Part shown: positions 1 to 6,130 of the stretch, piece by piece
Layout of the letters: every line of letters begins with the position of its first letter
How positions within the stretch are numbered: the first letter of the stretch is position 1
From: Myxococcales bacterium
GTDB taxonomy: Bacteria > Myxococcota > Polyangia > Fen-1088
DNA length: 9,119 bases
Direction: 5' to 3'
Assembly (NCBI GenBank): GCA_003159055.1
Contig: PMLH01000376.1
Location: 1,406-10,524, forward strand
Program-made: the position numbers and the translations under genes
The notes under the pieces: generated by a model
Database searches by the model: none
Told to the model about the DNA's origin: nothing
Seen by the model: the letters and a program-made list of their open reading frames with translations, nothing else

Positions 1-1716
1 GACAACCTGCGTGGGACGGCGCTTGCGCGAACATCGCCATCGGCCACAAGCGTGCGCAGGGACAAGGCTGCGTTGCCTGGAATCACGATTCGCAACGGTC
101 GTCTTCGCGGCAGTCTTGCGTTTCCGGGCGCTCCACGCGTCGCCATTCGCGCCCCGTGGGTCGAGCTGGTTCGCGACGGCAACGGACACTTGGAAGCCAA
201 CGTCCATCGCCTGGTGCTCGACGCGGAAGGGATCGCATCGATTCGGGCAGCCGCCGTCACCGTCGAGACGGCGCGTGGGCAAGTGTTGGAATTGTCCGGT
301 ACCGATGTCACCCTCGAAATCCCGGGAGGCGGCACGCTCATCGACAATCTAGTCTTGGAGGGAAAGACTTCGCCGTCGGCGTCGACCTTCGAGCTGCACA
401 GCAAGGAAGCCCCGGACCGACGAGTGGTCGTGACGGCGTCGTGGAACCGCGAGTCTGCAGAGCTTGCGACCAGGCTGCGCGACCTTCCGCTGCGCGCTCT
501 CAGTGGGCTCGCGGGCGGTCGGGCGGTCGGGCTCGAGAATGCCAAGGCGCAACTGCAGGTGCGCGTGGTCGTCGACCGAAAAGCCCTGCAGGCCGATTTC
601 GAGATCGACGGGAAGATTACAGCCCTCGACGTGATCCATCCGGCCATCGACGCGACGCCTTGGCGCAATCAATCCGCATCCTTCTCCGCGCGCGGCCAGG
701 CCGATCTGGCTAGAAGCCACGTCGAGGTTGTGGAAGCAAGTCTGAAGGCTCTGGGCGCAACACTGAAAGCGAAGGGCTTCATCGAGAACAGGCAAGCCCC
801 GCGCGGATCGCTCATGGTCTTCACGCCCGTGCACGAGCCGTTGTCGTGTGCGGCGCTGCTATTCGGGCAACCGGCACCGGTCCAACAAGCCCTGGCCGGG
901 CTCGACTTGCAGGGCACTCTCGGCTTTGGCGTTTCGCTGACCTTCGATGCCGCCGCATGGGAGGATTTGCAGCTCGACCTCGCGGTCGATCCAATCTGTA
1001 GAGTCACGCGAGAAGCCCGCGTTCTTGCCGACCTTCTGCCCGTGCTTCTCAGGCCGAAGGCGGAAGCGCCACCCGCCGCAGCCCAGCTCCCGCTCGGCGC
1101 TTTCCACCCCGACTTCGTGCCGCTTTCGAAGATGCCACCCCACCTGCCCTCGGCCTTCATCACGTCGGAAGACAGCAAGTTCTTTCACCACCAGGGTTTC
1201 GATTCCGAGATGATCCGACATGCGTTGGCGCAGGATCTCGGCAACCGCTCGTTCGATCGCGGCGCGAGCACGATCACGCAGCAGCTTGCCAAGAACCTTT
1301 TCTTGACCCATCGGCGAACGCTAGCCCGCAAACTTGAGGAAGCGGTGCTGACCTGGCGCCTACAAAAACTGCTGAGCAAAGACCGCGTGCTCGAGCTCTA
1401 CCTGAACGTCATCGAGCTTGGCCCTGGCATCCGCGGCGTCAAGCAAGCCGCACGGAAATACTTCGGAAAGGACGTCAGCGAGCTTGTGCCGATGGAGTCT
1501 GCGCACCTTGCAGCGCTTGCCCCCAACCCGCACGTGCTCGCGCGGCGCTTCCGCGACGGTCAAGTGGACGAAGGCTGGCAACAGCGCCTGTACGACCTTC
1601 TGGGCATGATGAAAAGGCACCATCGATTGTCGCCCGAGCAATTGACGGCTGCGCGGGCGAGCAAGCTCGAATTGCGCGATCTCGGCCGGGATCCTGCCCT
1701 CCGGCGGCAAAACTGA
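1..1716 (+). CDS. AsmA-like/GT51 peptidoglycan glycosyltransferase fusion (5' partial)
   Basis: The frame is open from the left edge to a TGA at 1714-1716, so the true start lies outside the window; the GTG at 52 is probably internal. The last ~200 residues are a family-51 glycosyltransferase domain, which polymerises lipid II into glycan strands on the periplasmic face of the inner membrane. Its motifs are in order: EDSKFFHHQGFD (catalytic Glu codon 1168-1170), RGASTITQQLAKNLFL (from 1258), RKLEEAV (from 1327, second acidic residue) and KDRVLELYLNVIELG (from 1378). No transpeptidase domain follows, so it is monofunctional. The preceding ~350 residues are beta-strand-rich alternating hydrophobic sequence resembling AsmA/DUF748-type periplasmic repeats (for example NGRLRGSLAFPGAP). 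That assignment is by pattern only. A membrane anchor presumably lies upstream. The gene leads a tight run of + strand genes, with 16 bases to the next. Confidence 0.9.
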   Translation, partial: DNLRGTALARTSPSATSVRRDKAALPGITIRNGRLRGSLAFPGAPRVAIRAPWVELVRDGNGHLEANVHRLVLDAEGIASIRAAAVTVETARGQVLELSGTDVTLEIPGGGTLIDNLVLEGKTSPSASTFELHSKEAPDRRVVVTASWNRESAELATRLRDLPLRALSGLAGGRAVGLENAKAQLQVRVVVDRKALQADFEIDGKITALDVIHPAIDATPWRNQSASFSARGQADLARSHVEVVEASLKALGATLKAKGFIENRQAPRGSLMVFTPVHEPLSCAALLFGQPAPVQQALAGLDLQGTLGFGVSLTFDAAAWEDLQLDLAVDPICRVTREARVLADLLPVLLRPKAEAPPAAAQLPLGAFHPDFVPLSKMPPHLPSAFITSEDSKFFHHQGFDSEMIRHALAQDLGNRSFDRGASTITQQLAKNLFLTHRRTLARKLEEAVLTWRLQKLLSKDRVLELYLNVIELGPGIRGVKQAARKYFGKDVSELVPMESAHLAALAPNPHVLARRFRDGQVDEGWQQRLYDLLGMMKRHHRLSPEQLTAARASKLELRDLGRDPALRRQN

Positions 1717-1732
1717 TGCTAGGCTTGGCGCC

Positions 1733-2278
1733 ATGAAGAGGTTCCCCCTGCTGCTGGTGATCGCAGGGTTCCTGCTGGCTGGGCTGCCATTCGCCCGCGC
1801 ATCGCTGATCCGGGCGATGGACTTAGTGGAATTGACCGCGACGGCCGAGCAAGTCGTGGTGGCCGATGTCGCCAGGGTCGAAAGCCAGTGGGACAAAGAC
1901 CATCGAACTATCTACTCGACCATCGAGATCCGGGTGCAGGAAACCTGGAAAGGTACGCCTCCGTCCGACGGAAAGATCCTTCTGCGACAGCCCGGCGGCT
2001 CGGTCGGAGAAATCGAGATGACTGTTGTCGGTGTACCGACATTCTCCGTGGGCGAGCGCGCCTTGCTTTTCCTGCAGCACGCGAGCGTGGTCGGCCTGGG
2101 ACAGGGGAAACGCCCGCTCCGCTGGGACGAAACCAGCAAAAGTTGGTTCGCCGAACCTGGCGACGCGACTGGTGCCGTCCGCCTCGGTCGGCACGGCCAG
2201 ATCCGCGCAGCAGATGGCAGCCCCAGGGAGGCTCTCGACAGTCTGCGCGCAAGGGTTCGCGCCCTGATCGAGAAGTAG
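1733..2278 (+). CDS. Secreted protein of unknown function, paired with matrixin protease
   Basis: This 181-residue protein has a clear Sec signal peptide: MKR, then a hydrophobic stretch LLLVIAGFLLAGLPF, then a probable cleavage after Ala-Arg-Ala at residue 23-24. The mature part starts SLIRAMDLVELTATAEQ and looks like a small beta-rich domain with strands such as TIYSTIEIRVQETWKG and VGERALLFLQ. No catalytic motif or cysteine is visible and I recognise no named family. From memory, similar short proteins occur next to matrixin proteases in myxobacteria; I cannot verify this here. The ATG lies 16 bases after the glycosyltransferase stop and the stop is 4 bases before the protease ATG, so co-translation with the protease is likely. 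It could be a protease partner, chaperone or inhibitor; that is inference from position only. Confidence 0.85.
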   Translation: MKRFPLLLVIAGFLLAGLPFARASLIRAMDLVELTATAEQVVVADVARVESQWDKDHRTIYSTIEIRVQETWKGTPPSDGKILLRQPGGSVGEIEMTVVGVPTFSVGERALLFLQHASVVGLGQGKRPLRWDETSKSWFAEPGDATGAVRLGRHGQIRAADGSPREALDSLRARVRALIEK

Positions 2279-2282
2279 CCGC

Positions 2283-3230
2283 ATGTCTGGGCAAACGGCG
2301 ACTCCGTGGGTGCTTCTCTTCAGCGCTATCGGCACTCTGGTGCCGGGAGCAGCCTCGGCCTACGTCAGGGAGGTCACCAGCACCGGCATGCCGCTCGCGT
2401 GGAAGAACCCGTGCGTGACCATGCATCTGTTCCTTGGCGCGCCTCCTCCCGTGTTGACGGCGGATCAGTTCCTCCAAGCTGCCACACTCGGAGGAGACGT
2501 GTGGAGTCAACCCGCCCTCGCCTGCTCGGATATCCGCCTTTCGATGGTCGCCGAAGCGGATGCCACCGCAGATGTCGGCTATGACAAAAGGAACATCATC
2601 GCTTTTCGCACGCAGACCTGGTGTGCCAGCTCATCCCCGACCGCGAGCGCCGATGATGCGACCTGCTATCCACATTCGGCGCTTGCAGTGACCACCCTGT
2701 TCAAGAACAAGAGCACCGGAGAGATTCTTGATGCCGACATCGCCTTCAATGCGGTCGACTACACCTGGGGCGACCTTGTCGCGTTGCCAGACCTGAGCTC
2801 CGGAGAGACCGTCGATTTTCAGAACGCTCTAACCCATGAACTGGGCCACGTCATTGGCCTTGACCATTCCTGCTATGCGCCGGCCGATGGCCAAGGCCGC
2901 CAGCTCGACAACACGGGATCTCCCGAGGTGGATTGCTACGGCAATCCGCCCCCGCCACCCTCGATTGCCGAATCGACCATGTATCCGTCGGTGTCACTCT
3001 CAGATATCGTGCGGCGCGATCTGTCGCTTGATGACGAGCTGGGCGCTTGCGAAATCTATCCGTACGTCCACGCAGCGTGCCCAGCAGGCGGCGAGAGCGG
3101 CGGCTGCACCACACTTGTTGCGATCAGCCCCAGCACCGGCGCTGCCACCACGGTTGGCGCTTTCGCGACGACAACCCTTGTAGCGGGCCTGCTGTTGCTC
3201 CTGTACCGGCGCCGCGGCAAGCGCATTTGA
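2283..3230 (+). CDS. Matrixin-family (metzincin) metalloprotease with C-terminal membrane anchor
   Basis: The 315-residue protein starts with a signal peptide ending AASA before YVREVTS. Residues 185-195 are HELGHVIGLDH, the metzincin zinc site HExxHxxGxxH (His185, Glu186, His189, His195). Met233 in ESTMYPS is the expected Met-turn. This supports an exported zinc endopeptidase of the matrixin (M10-like) group. There is no classical PRCGVPD cysteine switch; Cys44 in NPCVTM is present but unproven as a latency residue. Six or more cysteines after residue 100 suggest disulphides. The C terminus is a tripartite tail: GGC (Cys275), a Ser/Thr/Ala spacer, a hydrophobic segment (about 291-308), then RRRGKR. 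It resembles a loose MYXO-CTERM-type sorting signal, though the Cys is further from the membrane segment than usual. Only 4 bases separate it from the upstream secreted-protein gene, with a weak GAGAAG ribosome site. Confidence 0.92.
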   Translation: MSGQTATPWVLLFSAIGTLVPGAASAYVREVTSTGMPLAWKNPCVTMHLFLGAPPPVLTADQFLQAATLGGDVWSQPALACSDIRLSMVAEADATADVGYDKRNIIAFRTQTWCASSSPTASADDATCYPHSALAVTTLFKNKSTGEILDADIAFNAVDYTWGDLVALPDLSSGETVDFQNALTHELGHVIGLDHSCYAPADGQGRQLDNTGSPEVDCYGNPPPPPSIAESTMYPSVSLSDIVRRDLSLDDELGACEIYPYVHAACPAGGESGGCTTLVAISPSTGAATTVGAFATTTLVAGLLLLLYRRRGKRI

Positions 3231-3255
3231 ACCTGCTTCCTGGCAAGCCTATAGT
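3227..3255 (+). promoter_or_regulatory. Predicted sigma-70-type promoter for the lipoprotein-like gene
   Basis: TTGAAC (3227-3232) and TATAGT (3250-3255) are separated by exactly 17 bases, matching 4/6 and 5/6 of the sigma-70 consensus. The -35 overlaps the TGA stop of the protease gene. Transcription would start near 3262, about 20 bases before the ATG at 3283. This suggests the downstream gene is transcribed independently of the protease operon. It is a pattern match only. Confidence 0.5.
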
Positions 3256-3282
3256 AGCGGGGACGCCTTTCCTTCTTGTGTG

Positions 3283-3717
3283 ATGTCGAGCGAGCCAACG
3301 CAACCTGATCCGCTGCGCGCAGCGGCCATTTGGACCATCAGTCTGGTCCTGCCGTTGGCCATGGCTTGCCAGCTAACCCGCGCCGATGAGGCGGTTCGCC
3401 CACCTACCATCGGTCGCGGCAGCGGCGGATCGGGGGGGCACGATGTCGGTGGCGAGCCGGACGAGCGAACCGAGTACAGGGCAGACGCCCCGGCCAGCCG
3501 TCGGGACCTCGCCCCTTCCACCGACGTTGCGCTTGCGACGGCAGGGCGTGATGCAACTGTTGATCGATCTGTATCGAACGACCTTCTGCAAATCGACGGA
3601 ATTGGCTGGTCCATCGATTCCGGCGTCGCAGGCGACACCGACGAATCGTGCGAAGCGGGGCCGCTCTGTGACGAAACCGAGAAGCGCAAAGATTCCTGGA
3701 TTGCCGCCCCTGAGTGA
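3283..3717 (+). CDS. Small putative lipoprotein with Asp/Ser/Ala-rich linker; possibly truncated
   Basis: About 144 residues. The ATG at 3283 is preferred over the GTG directly before it at 3280; neither has a good ribosome site. The N terminus has a hydrophobic stretch (AAAIWTISLVLPLAMAC) ending in a loose lipobox, so lipidation at that Cys and export are possible. Then come a Gly-rich segment (GRGSGGSGGHDVGG) and a hydrophilic Asp/Ala/Ser/Thr-rich stretch, typical of surface linkers in delta-type proteobacterial lipoproteins. In such proteins a folded domain normally follows the linker. Here only about 20 residues remain, with two Cys (SCEAGPLCDE), before the stop. No enzymatic motif is visible. 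It may be a linker-only surface protein, a truncated remnant, or a misprediction. Overlapping open frames in this region look like shadows. Confidence 0.55.
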   Translation: MSSEPTQPDPLRAAAIWTISLVLPLAMACQLTRADEAVRPPTIGRGSGGSGGHDVGGEPDERTEYRADAPASRRDLAPSTDVALATAGRDATVDRSVSNDLLQIDGIGWSIDSGVAGDTDESCEAGPLCDETEKRKDSWIAAPE

Positions 3718-3748
3718 GGTGGCTCGGGCGTGCAGGCTGGCGCCGCCG

Positions 3749-3771
3749 GTCGCCGGAAGCTTGTCGGCGAC
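3749..3771. terminator. Hairpin between convergent genes, possible bidirectional terminator
   Basis: GTCGCCG (3749-3755) pairs perfectly with CGGCGAC (3765-3771) across a 9-base loop. It sits in the 59-base gap between the converging lipoprotein-like gene and the CarboxypepD_reg-domain gene. Neither side has a T tract, so intrinsic termination is uncertain. Confidence 0.35.
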
Positions 3772-3776
3772 GGAGC

Positions 3777-5339
3777 TCAAGGCCCGGACGGTCTTGCTCC
3801 CGCGGGGCTTCCCGGCCTTGGCGTCAGACGTAGGGTGCAGGTCTCGGCTGTGACGTCCGATCGGACTGCAACCTGCAGGGCCTGGGCTGAAGACAGCTTT
3901 TCCGTCTGACCGGTCAGCAGATACTCTCCCAGCGGCAGACGAAAGACGAACTCGCCCTTCGCATCGGTGCTCGCTCGCACTGCCGGGCGAAGTGGCTTGC
4001 CTGCCGGCCTCGCCTCGACCAACGCACCCTCGACGGGGACATCACCGTCGAGGACTTTGCCTGCGACCGTTGCCCCCGCCAGCATGGTCAAATCACCCAT
4101 CTCGCGTTCGTCGCCGGGGGCGATCAGCAGAGGCTCCCGACGGAAGGGCAGCTTGTCTGCGTAGCGAATCTCGATTCTGGTCCTGCCGGGTGAAAGCCCG
4201 GTGAGCACGAACCGCCCGGTTCGATCCGTCGTGCCCGAGCGAACACCGCCTGGACGCAGCAGATTGCCGACCGGCAGCTCGGCCGCCTCGGCCGCCAGAG
4301 GCAGTGCCCCGGGAATCACGACCACATCGTCCCTGCCACCAATGAGAGAAATTGCCGAGACCCTCGCGCCCGTCATCGGTCGACCGGCCTCATCGACAAC
4401 TCGGCCAGCCGCCTTCGCAGTTCTGGCCAAGCGCAGCTCGAACGCCTGCGACGGCCGCGATCCCAATTGCGGCTCAGGCGCATCAAGCAAGACGTAGTCC
4501 TCCAGCCGAGCGAGGATTTGGTACTTGCCAGGAGCGATCGGGCCCACGCGAAACTTGCCATCGCGGCCGGACTGTCCCGAAACTGGCAGGTCGTCCGAAG
4601 GCATGGCCATCACATCGACAGCCGCGCCGACAAGAACGCGCCCCCCGTCGTCGACAACCCGGCCTTCCACAATCACGCCCGGCTGAAGCGACAACCGGAC
4701 GTGCGTCGGCCGCAAGGTTGTGTCCTCGAGAACCACGACCGAAGTCTGTGACACGCGGTCACCGAGCCTCGCGCGCAGGGTGAACCTGCCACTGCCGAGG
4801 CCCGCCACCGTGAAGATTCCGTTGACGTCGCTTCGGGCCGAACGTGCCCAGCGCAGGCCTGGGCTGCCGAGCTCCACGTCCGCGCTGGCCTGGGGCCGGC
4901 CAGCGCCGTCGGTCACGATCCCGGTGAGGACGCGGCTTTGGCCCTCCAGCATTAGCGTCGCCGGACCATCGTCAGGGACTTGGCGCTCGGTCTCGAGCGT
5001 GCCAAGGCCCCCAGCTTCGACCAGCAACATCCACCGATCCGGACGAAGCCCCGGCAAGATGAATCGACCTTGGTCATCCGTTCTGGCTTGGGCAATCGCC
5101 TCGCCGCGCTTGCCCTTGGGCCAGGCGATGACCAGAACGTCGGGCAGGGGCGTGTTCCGACTGTCGGTTACAGTGCCTTCGAGGTTGCTAGGTCGTGGAG
5201 CAGCCACCTCGGGCGAGTGGGCGGCACCCGCATCGCGATGGAGGAGCTGCCGACTCTTCCCTCCACAGCCGCAGAAGGCGCAGATGGTCACCATCTGCAC
5301 AACGGCATTTAGTCTTGAAAGTGCGCTTGCGGAGAGCAT
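3777..5339 (-). CDS. Secreted protein with five carboxypeptidase-regulatory-like beta-sandwich domains
   Basis: The 520-residue protein has an N-terminal export signal (Arg9, then LNAVVQMVTICAF) and a loose lipobox FCGC at Cys25, so it may be a lipoprotein. A short Ala/Pro-rich linker follows. Then come five CarboxypepD_reg-type (Ig-like) domains at about 53-108, 138-191, 224-280, 311-395 and 425-480. Each has the pattern G.V.D..G.P..GA.V......T...G.F...GL.PG.Y.L. In domain 4 a ~35-residue insertion interrupts the pattern. No catalytic residues are present; such arrays usually act as surface scaffolds or adhesion modules, so the role here is unknown. The C terminus is Pro/Gly-rich (PRPGSPAGARPSGP). 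The ATG at 5339 gives a better signal peptide than the internal ATG at 5294. It is divergent from rpmB with only 36 bases between the start codons. Confidence 0.88.
   Translation of the reverse strand: MLSASALSRLNAVVQMVTICAFCGCGGKSRQLLHRDAGAAHSPEVAAPRPSNLEGTVTDSRNTPLPDVLVIAWPKGKRGEAIAQARTDDQGRFILPGLRPDRWMLLVEAGGLGTLETERQVPDDGPATLMLEGQSRVLTGIVTDGAGRPQASADVELGSPGLRWARSARSDVNGIFTVAGLGSGRFTLRARLGDRVSQTSVVVLEDTTLRPTHVRLSLQPGVIVEGRVVDDGGRVLVGAAVDVMAMPSDDLPVSGQSGRDGKFRVGPIAPGKYQILARLEDYVLLDAPEPQLGSRPSQAFELRLARTAKAAGRVVDEAGRPMTGARVSAISLIGGRDDVVVIPGALPLAAEAAELPVGNLLRPGGVRSGTTDRTGRFVLTGLSPGRTRIEIRYADKLPFRREPLLIAPGDEREMGDLTMLAGATVAGKVLDGDVPVEGALVEARPAGKPLRPAVRASTDAKGEFVFRLPLGEYLLTGQTEKLSSAQALQVAVRSDVTAETCTLRLTPRPGSPAGARPSGP
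5280..5298. repeat. Perfect 19-bp dyad, possible operator
   Basis: GCAGATGGTCACCATCTGC has two perfect 9-base arms around one central C. It lies 41-59 bases inside the CarboxypepD_reg-domain gene (codons about 14-20, signal-peptide region) and 78 bases upstream of the rpmB ATG. The shape fits a dimeric regulator site, but it may simply be coding sequence. No known regulator consensus was recognised. Confidence 0.4.
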
Positions 5340-5366
5340 CAGCAGGTGCTAATGGTAGCCCCCTCC

Positions 5367-5370
5367 GGAG
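5367..5370 (+). promoter_or_regulatory. rpmB ribosome binding site
   Basis: GGAG lies 5 bases before the ATG at 5376. It is the clearest Shine-Dalgarno match in the window. It decides the rpmB start in favour of 5376 over the upstream in-frame start at 5346, and gives the expected L28 N terminus. Confidence 0.75.
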
Positions 5371-5375
5371 AAACC

Positions 5376-5567
5376 ATGCCAGCGCAGTGTGAAATTTGCG
5401 GCAAACAGCGACAAGTGGCCAACAGAGTTAGCCACTCGAACATCAAAACCAAGAGCATCCAGCGGCCCAACCTCCAGCGGGTGCACATCCTGGTCGGCGG
5501 TACACGCAAGCACATCCGTGTGTGCACGCGCTGCCTCCGCTCGGGCAAGATCGCCAAGGCGATTTAG
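5376..5567 (+). CDS. rpmB: 50S ribosomal protein L28 (zinc-binding, C+ form)
   Basis: This is a 63-residue basic protein of the 50S ribosomal subunit, beginning MPAQCEICGKQRQVANRVSH. It carries the L28 signature with Ser/Asn/Lys-rich segment SNIKTKSIQRPNLQRV and ends IRVCTRCLRSGKIAKAI. Two CxxC pairs (Cys5/Cys8 and Cys41-region CTRC) form the zinc ribbon of the C+ paralogue, in contrast to zinc-free C- versions. Length and ends match the short bacterial L28 group. It stands alone, without rpmG, between a divergent surface-protein gene and the convergent ridA. Its promoter must overlap the 5' end of the divergent gene; a weak TTGCGG (5327-5332) / GCTAAT (5348-5353) pair with 15-base spacing is the best seen. 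A strong hairpin follows 17 bases after the stop. Confidence 0.96.
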   Translation: MPAQCEICGKQRQVANRVSHSNIKTKSIQRPNLQRVHILVGGTRKHIRVCTRCLRSGKIAKAI

Positions 5568-5584
5568 TACTTGAAAATGGTCAG

Positions 5585-5603
5585 GGCCGAGCAAGGCTCG
5601 GCC
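5585..5603. terminator. Strong hairpin after rpmB, likely bidirectional terminator
   Basis: GGCCGAGC (5585-5592) pairs perfectly with GCTCGGCC (5596-5603) across the 3-base loop AAG. It begins 17 bases after the rpmB stop. No T tract follows on the + strand. On the - strand the stem is followed by CTGACCATTTTCAAG, a modest T-rich run, so it could also end transcripts coming from ridA. Confidence 0.6.
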
Positions 5604-5623
5604 GCTGTCCACACGTGCGGCCA

Positions 5624-5641
5624 CGTCGCCAAGACGCGACG
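5624..5641. terminator. Second small hairpin downstream of ridA
   Basis: CGTCGC (5624-5629) pairs with GCGACG (5636-5641) across a 6-base loop. It lies 32 bases past the ridA stop on the - strand, ahead of the stronger hairpin at 5585-5603. No T tract is present. It may assist termination or be chance in GC-rich DNA. Confidence 0.25.
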
Positions 5642-5673
5642 CAAGTCGAGGAGATCGGGCGCAAAATGCCAGG

Positions 5674-6066
5674 TCAGTCTGCCGCTGCAATGGCGTCAAT
5701 CTCGACCTTGGCTCCGCGTGGCAAACCGGCGACTTGAACCGTCGCACGGGCTGGTGGCCGAGTCGCAAAGTAGGTGGCGTAGACTTCGTTGACTGCGGCG
5801 AAATCAGCCATGTCAACGAGGTAGATGGTTGTCTTGAGCACCGACGCAAGCGACGCACCGGCCGCACCCAGCACGGCAGCCAGGTTGCGCAGGACTTGGT
5901 GAGTTTCCTGTCGAATGTCGCCGCCCCCCGCGAGCTGTCCAGTTTGCGGATCCAGGGGAATCTGCCCCGAACAGAACACCATGCGCTCGACCCTGGCAAT
6001 CACTGCCTGGGAATACGGGCCGATGGCCTTGGGTGCATTGCTCGTGTCGACGATCTCCACGGTCAT
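5674..6066 (-). CDS. ridA: RidA family enamine/imine deaminase
   Basis: The 130-residue protein belongs to the YjgF/YER057c/UK114 (RidA) family, which hydrolyses reactive enamine/imine intermediates released by PLP enzymes such as threonine dehydratase, protecting other PLP enzymes. It acts as a cytoplasmic trimer. Visible family features are APKAIGPYSQAV (Tyr18), FCSGQIPLDPQTG, a central LxNLAAVLGAAG helix, TTIYLVDMADFAAVNEVY, and the C-terminal PARATVQVAGLPRGAKVEIDAIA. Arg107 matches the carboxylate-binding Arg105 of E. coli RidA and Glu122 the catalytic-site Glu120. The frame stays open upstream to 6252, but family length and N terminus favour the ATG at 6066. No ribosome site precedes it; see the predicted promoter. 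It is divergent from the DUF721 gene and convergent with rpmB. Confidence 0.95.
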   Translation of the reverse strand: MTVEIVDTSNAPKAIGPYSQAVIARVERMVFCSGQIPLDPQTGQLAGGGDIRQETHQVLRNLAAVLGAAGASLASVLKTTIYLVDMADFAAVNEVYATYFATRPPARATVQVAGLPRGAKVEIDAIAAAD

Positions 6067-6072
6067 GGCGTG

Positions 6073-6101
6073 ACGATAGCGCTCACCACTACGCTTGCCA
6101 A
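6073..6101 (-). promoter_or_regulatory. Predicted ridA promoter (leaderless)
   Basis: Read on the - strand, TTGGCA (6101-6096) and TATCGT (6078-6073) are spaced by exactly 17 bases, matching 5/6 and 4/6 of the sigma-70 consensus. Only 6 bases separate the -10 from the ridA ATG, so transcription would start at or beside the start codon. This fits the lack of a ribosome site. Its -35 overlaps that of the divergent promoter. Confidence 0.45.
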
Positions 6102-6122
6102 TCGCAGACCGCAGGGTATACG
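6095..6122 (+). promoter_or_regulatory. Predicted promoter for the DUF721 gene (near-leaderless)
   Basis: TTGCCA (6095-6100) and TATACG (6117-6122) are spaced by 16 bases, each a partial sigma-70 match. The candidate GTG start at 6131 is 9 bases downstream of the -10, at about the expected transcription start. The -35 shares the odd palindrome TTGCCAA (6095-6101) with the ridA promoter. Pattern match only. Confidence 0.4.
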
Positions 6123-6130
6123 TTTCCGCC

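Noticed and set aside
3386..3853. A 155-residue open frame overlapping the lipoprotein-like gene and the end of the CarboxypepD_reg gene.
   Set aside because: It overlaps a better-supported opposite gene and has no recognisable domain, export signal or ribosome site; it is likely a shadow frame.
4208..4223. Inverted repeat CGAACCG-CC-CGGTTCG.
   Set aside because: It is inside the CarboxypepD_reg-domain gene, with a 2-base centre, no nearby start or end, and is likely a codon-composition effect.
4720..5352. A 210-residue + strand open frame antisense to the CarboxypepD_reg gene.
   Set aside because: The opposite strand carries clear repeated protein domains; this frame is Arg/Ser/Pro-rich and typical of antisense shadow in GC-rich DNA.
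5307..5579. Imperfect direct repeat ATTTAGT(A)CTTGAAA(A/G)TG at 5307-5323 and 5562-5579 flanking rpmB.
   Set aside because: Sixteen matches with one indel and one mismatch is about what chance gives across all position pairs in 9 kb, and one copy is inside coding sequence.
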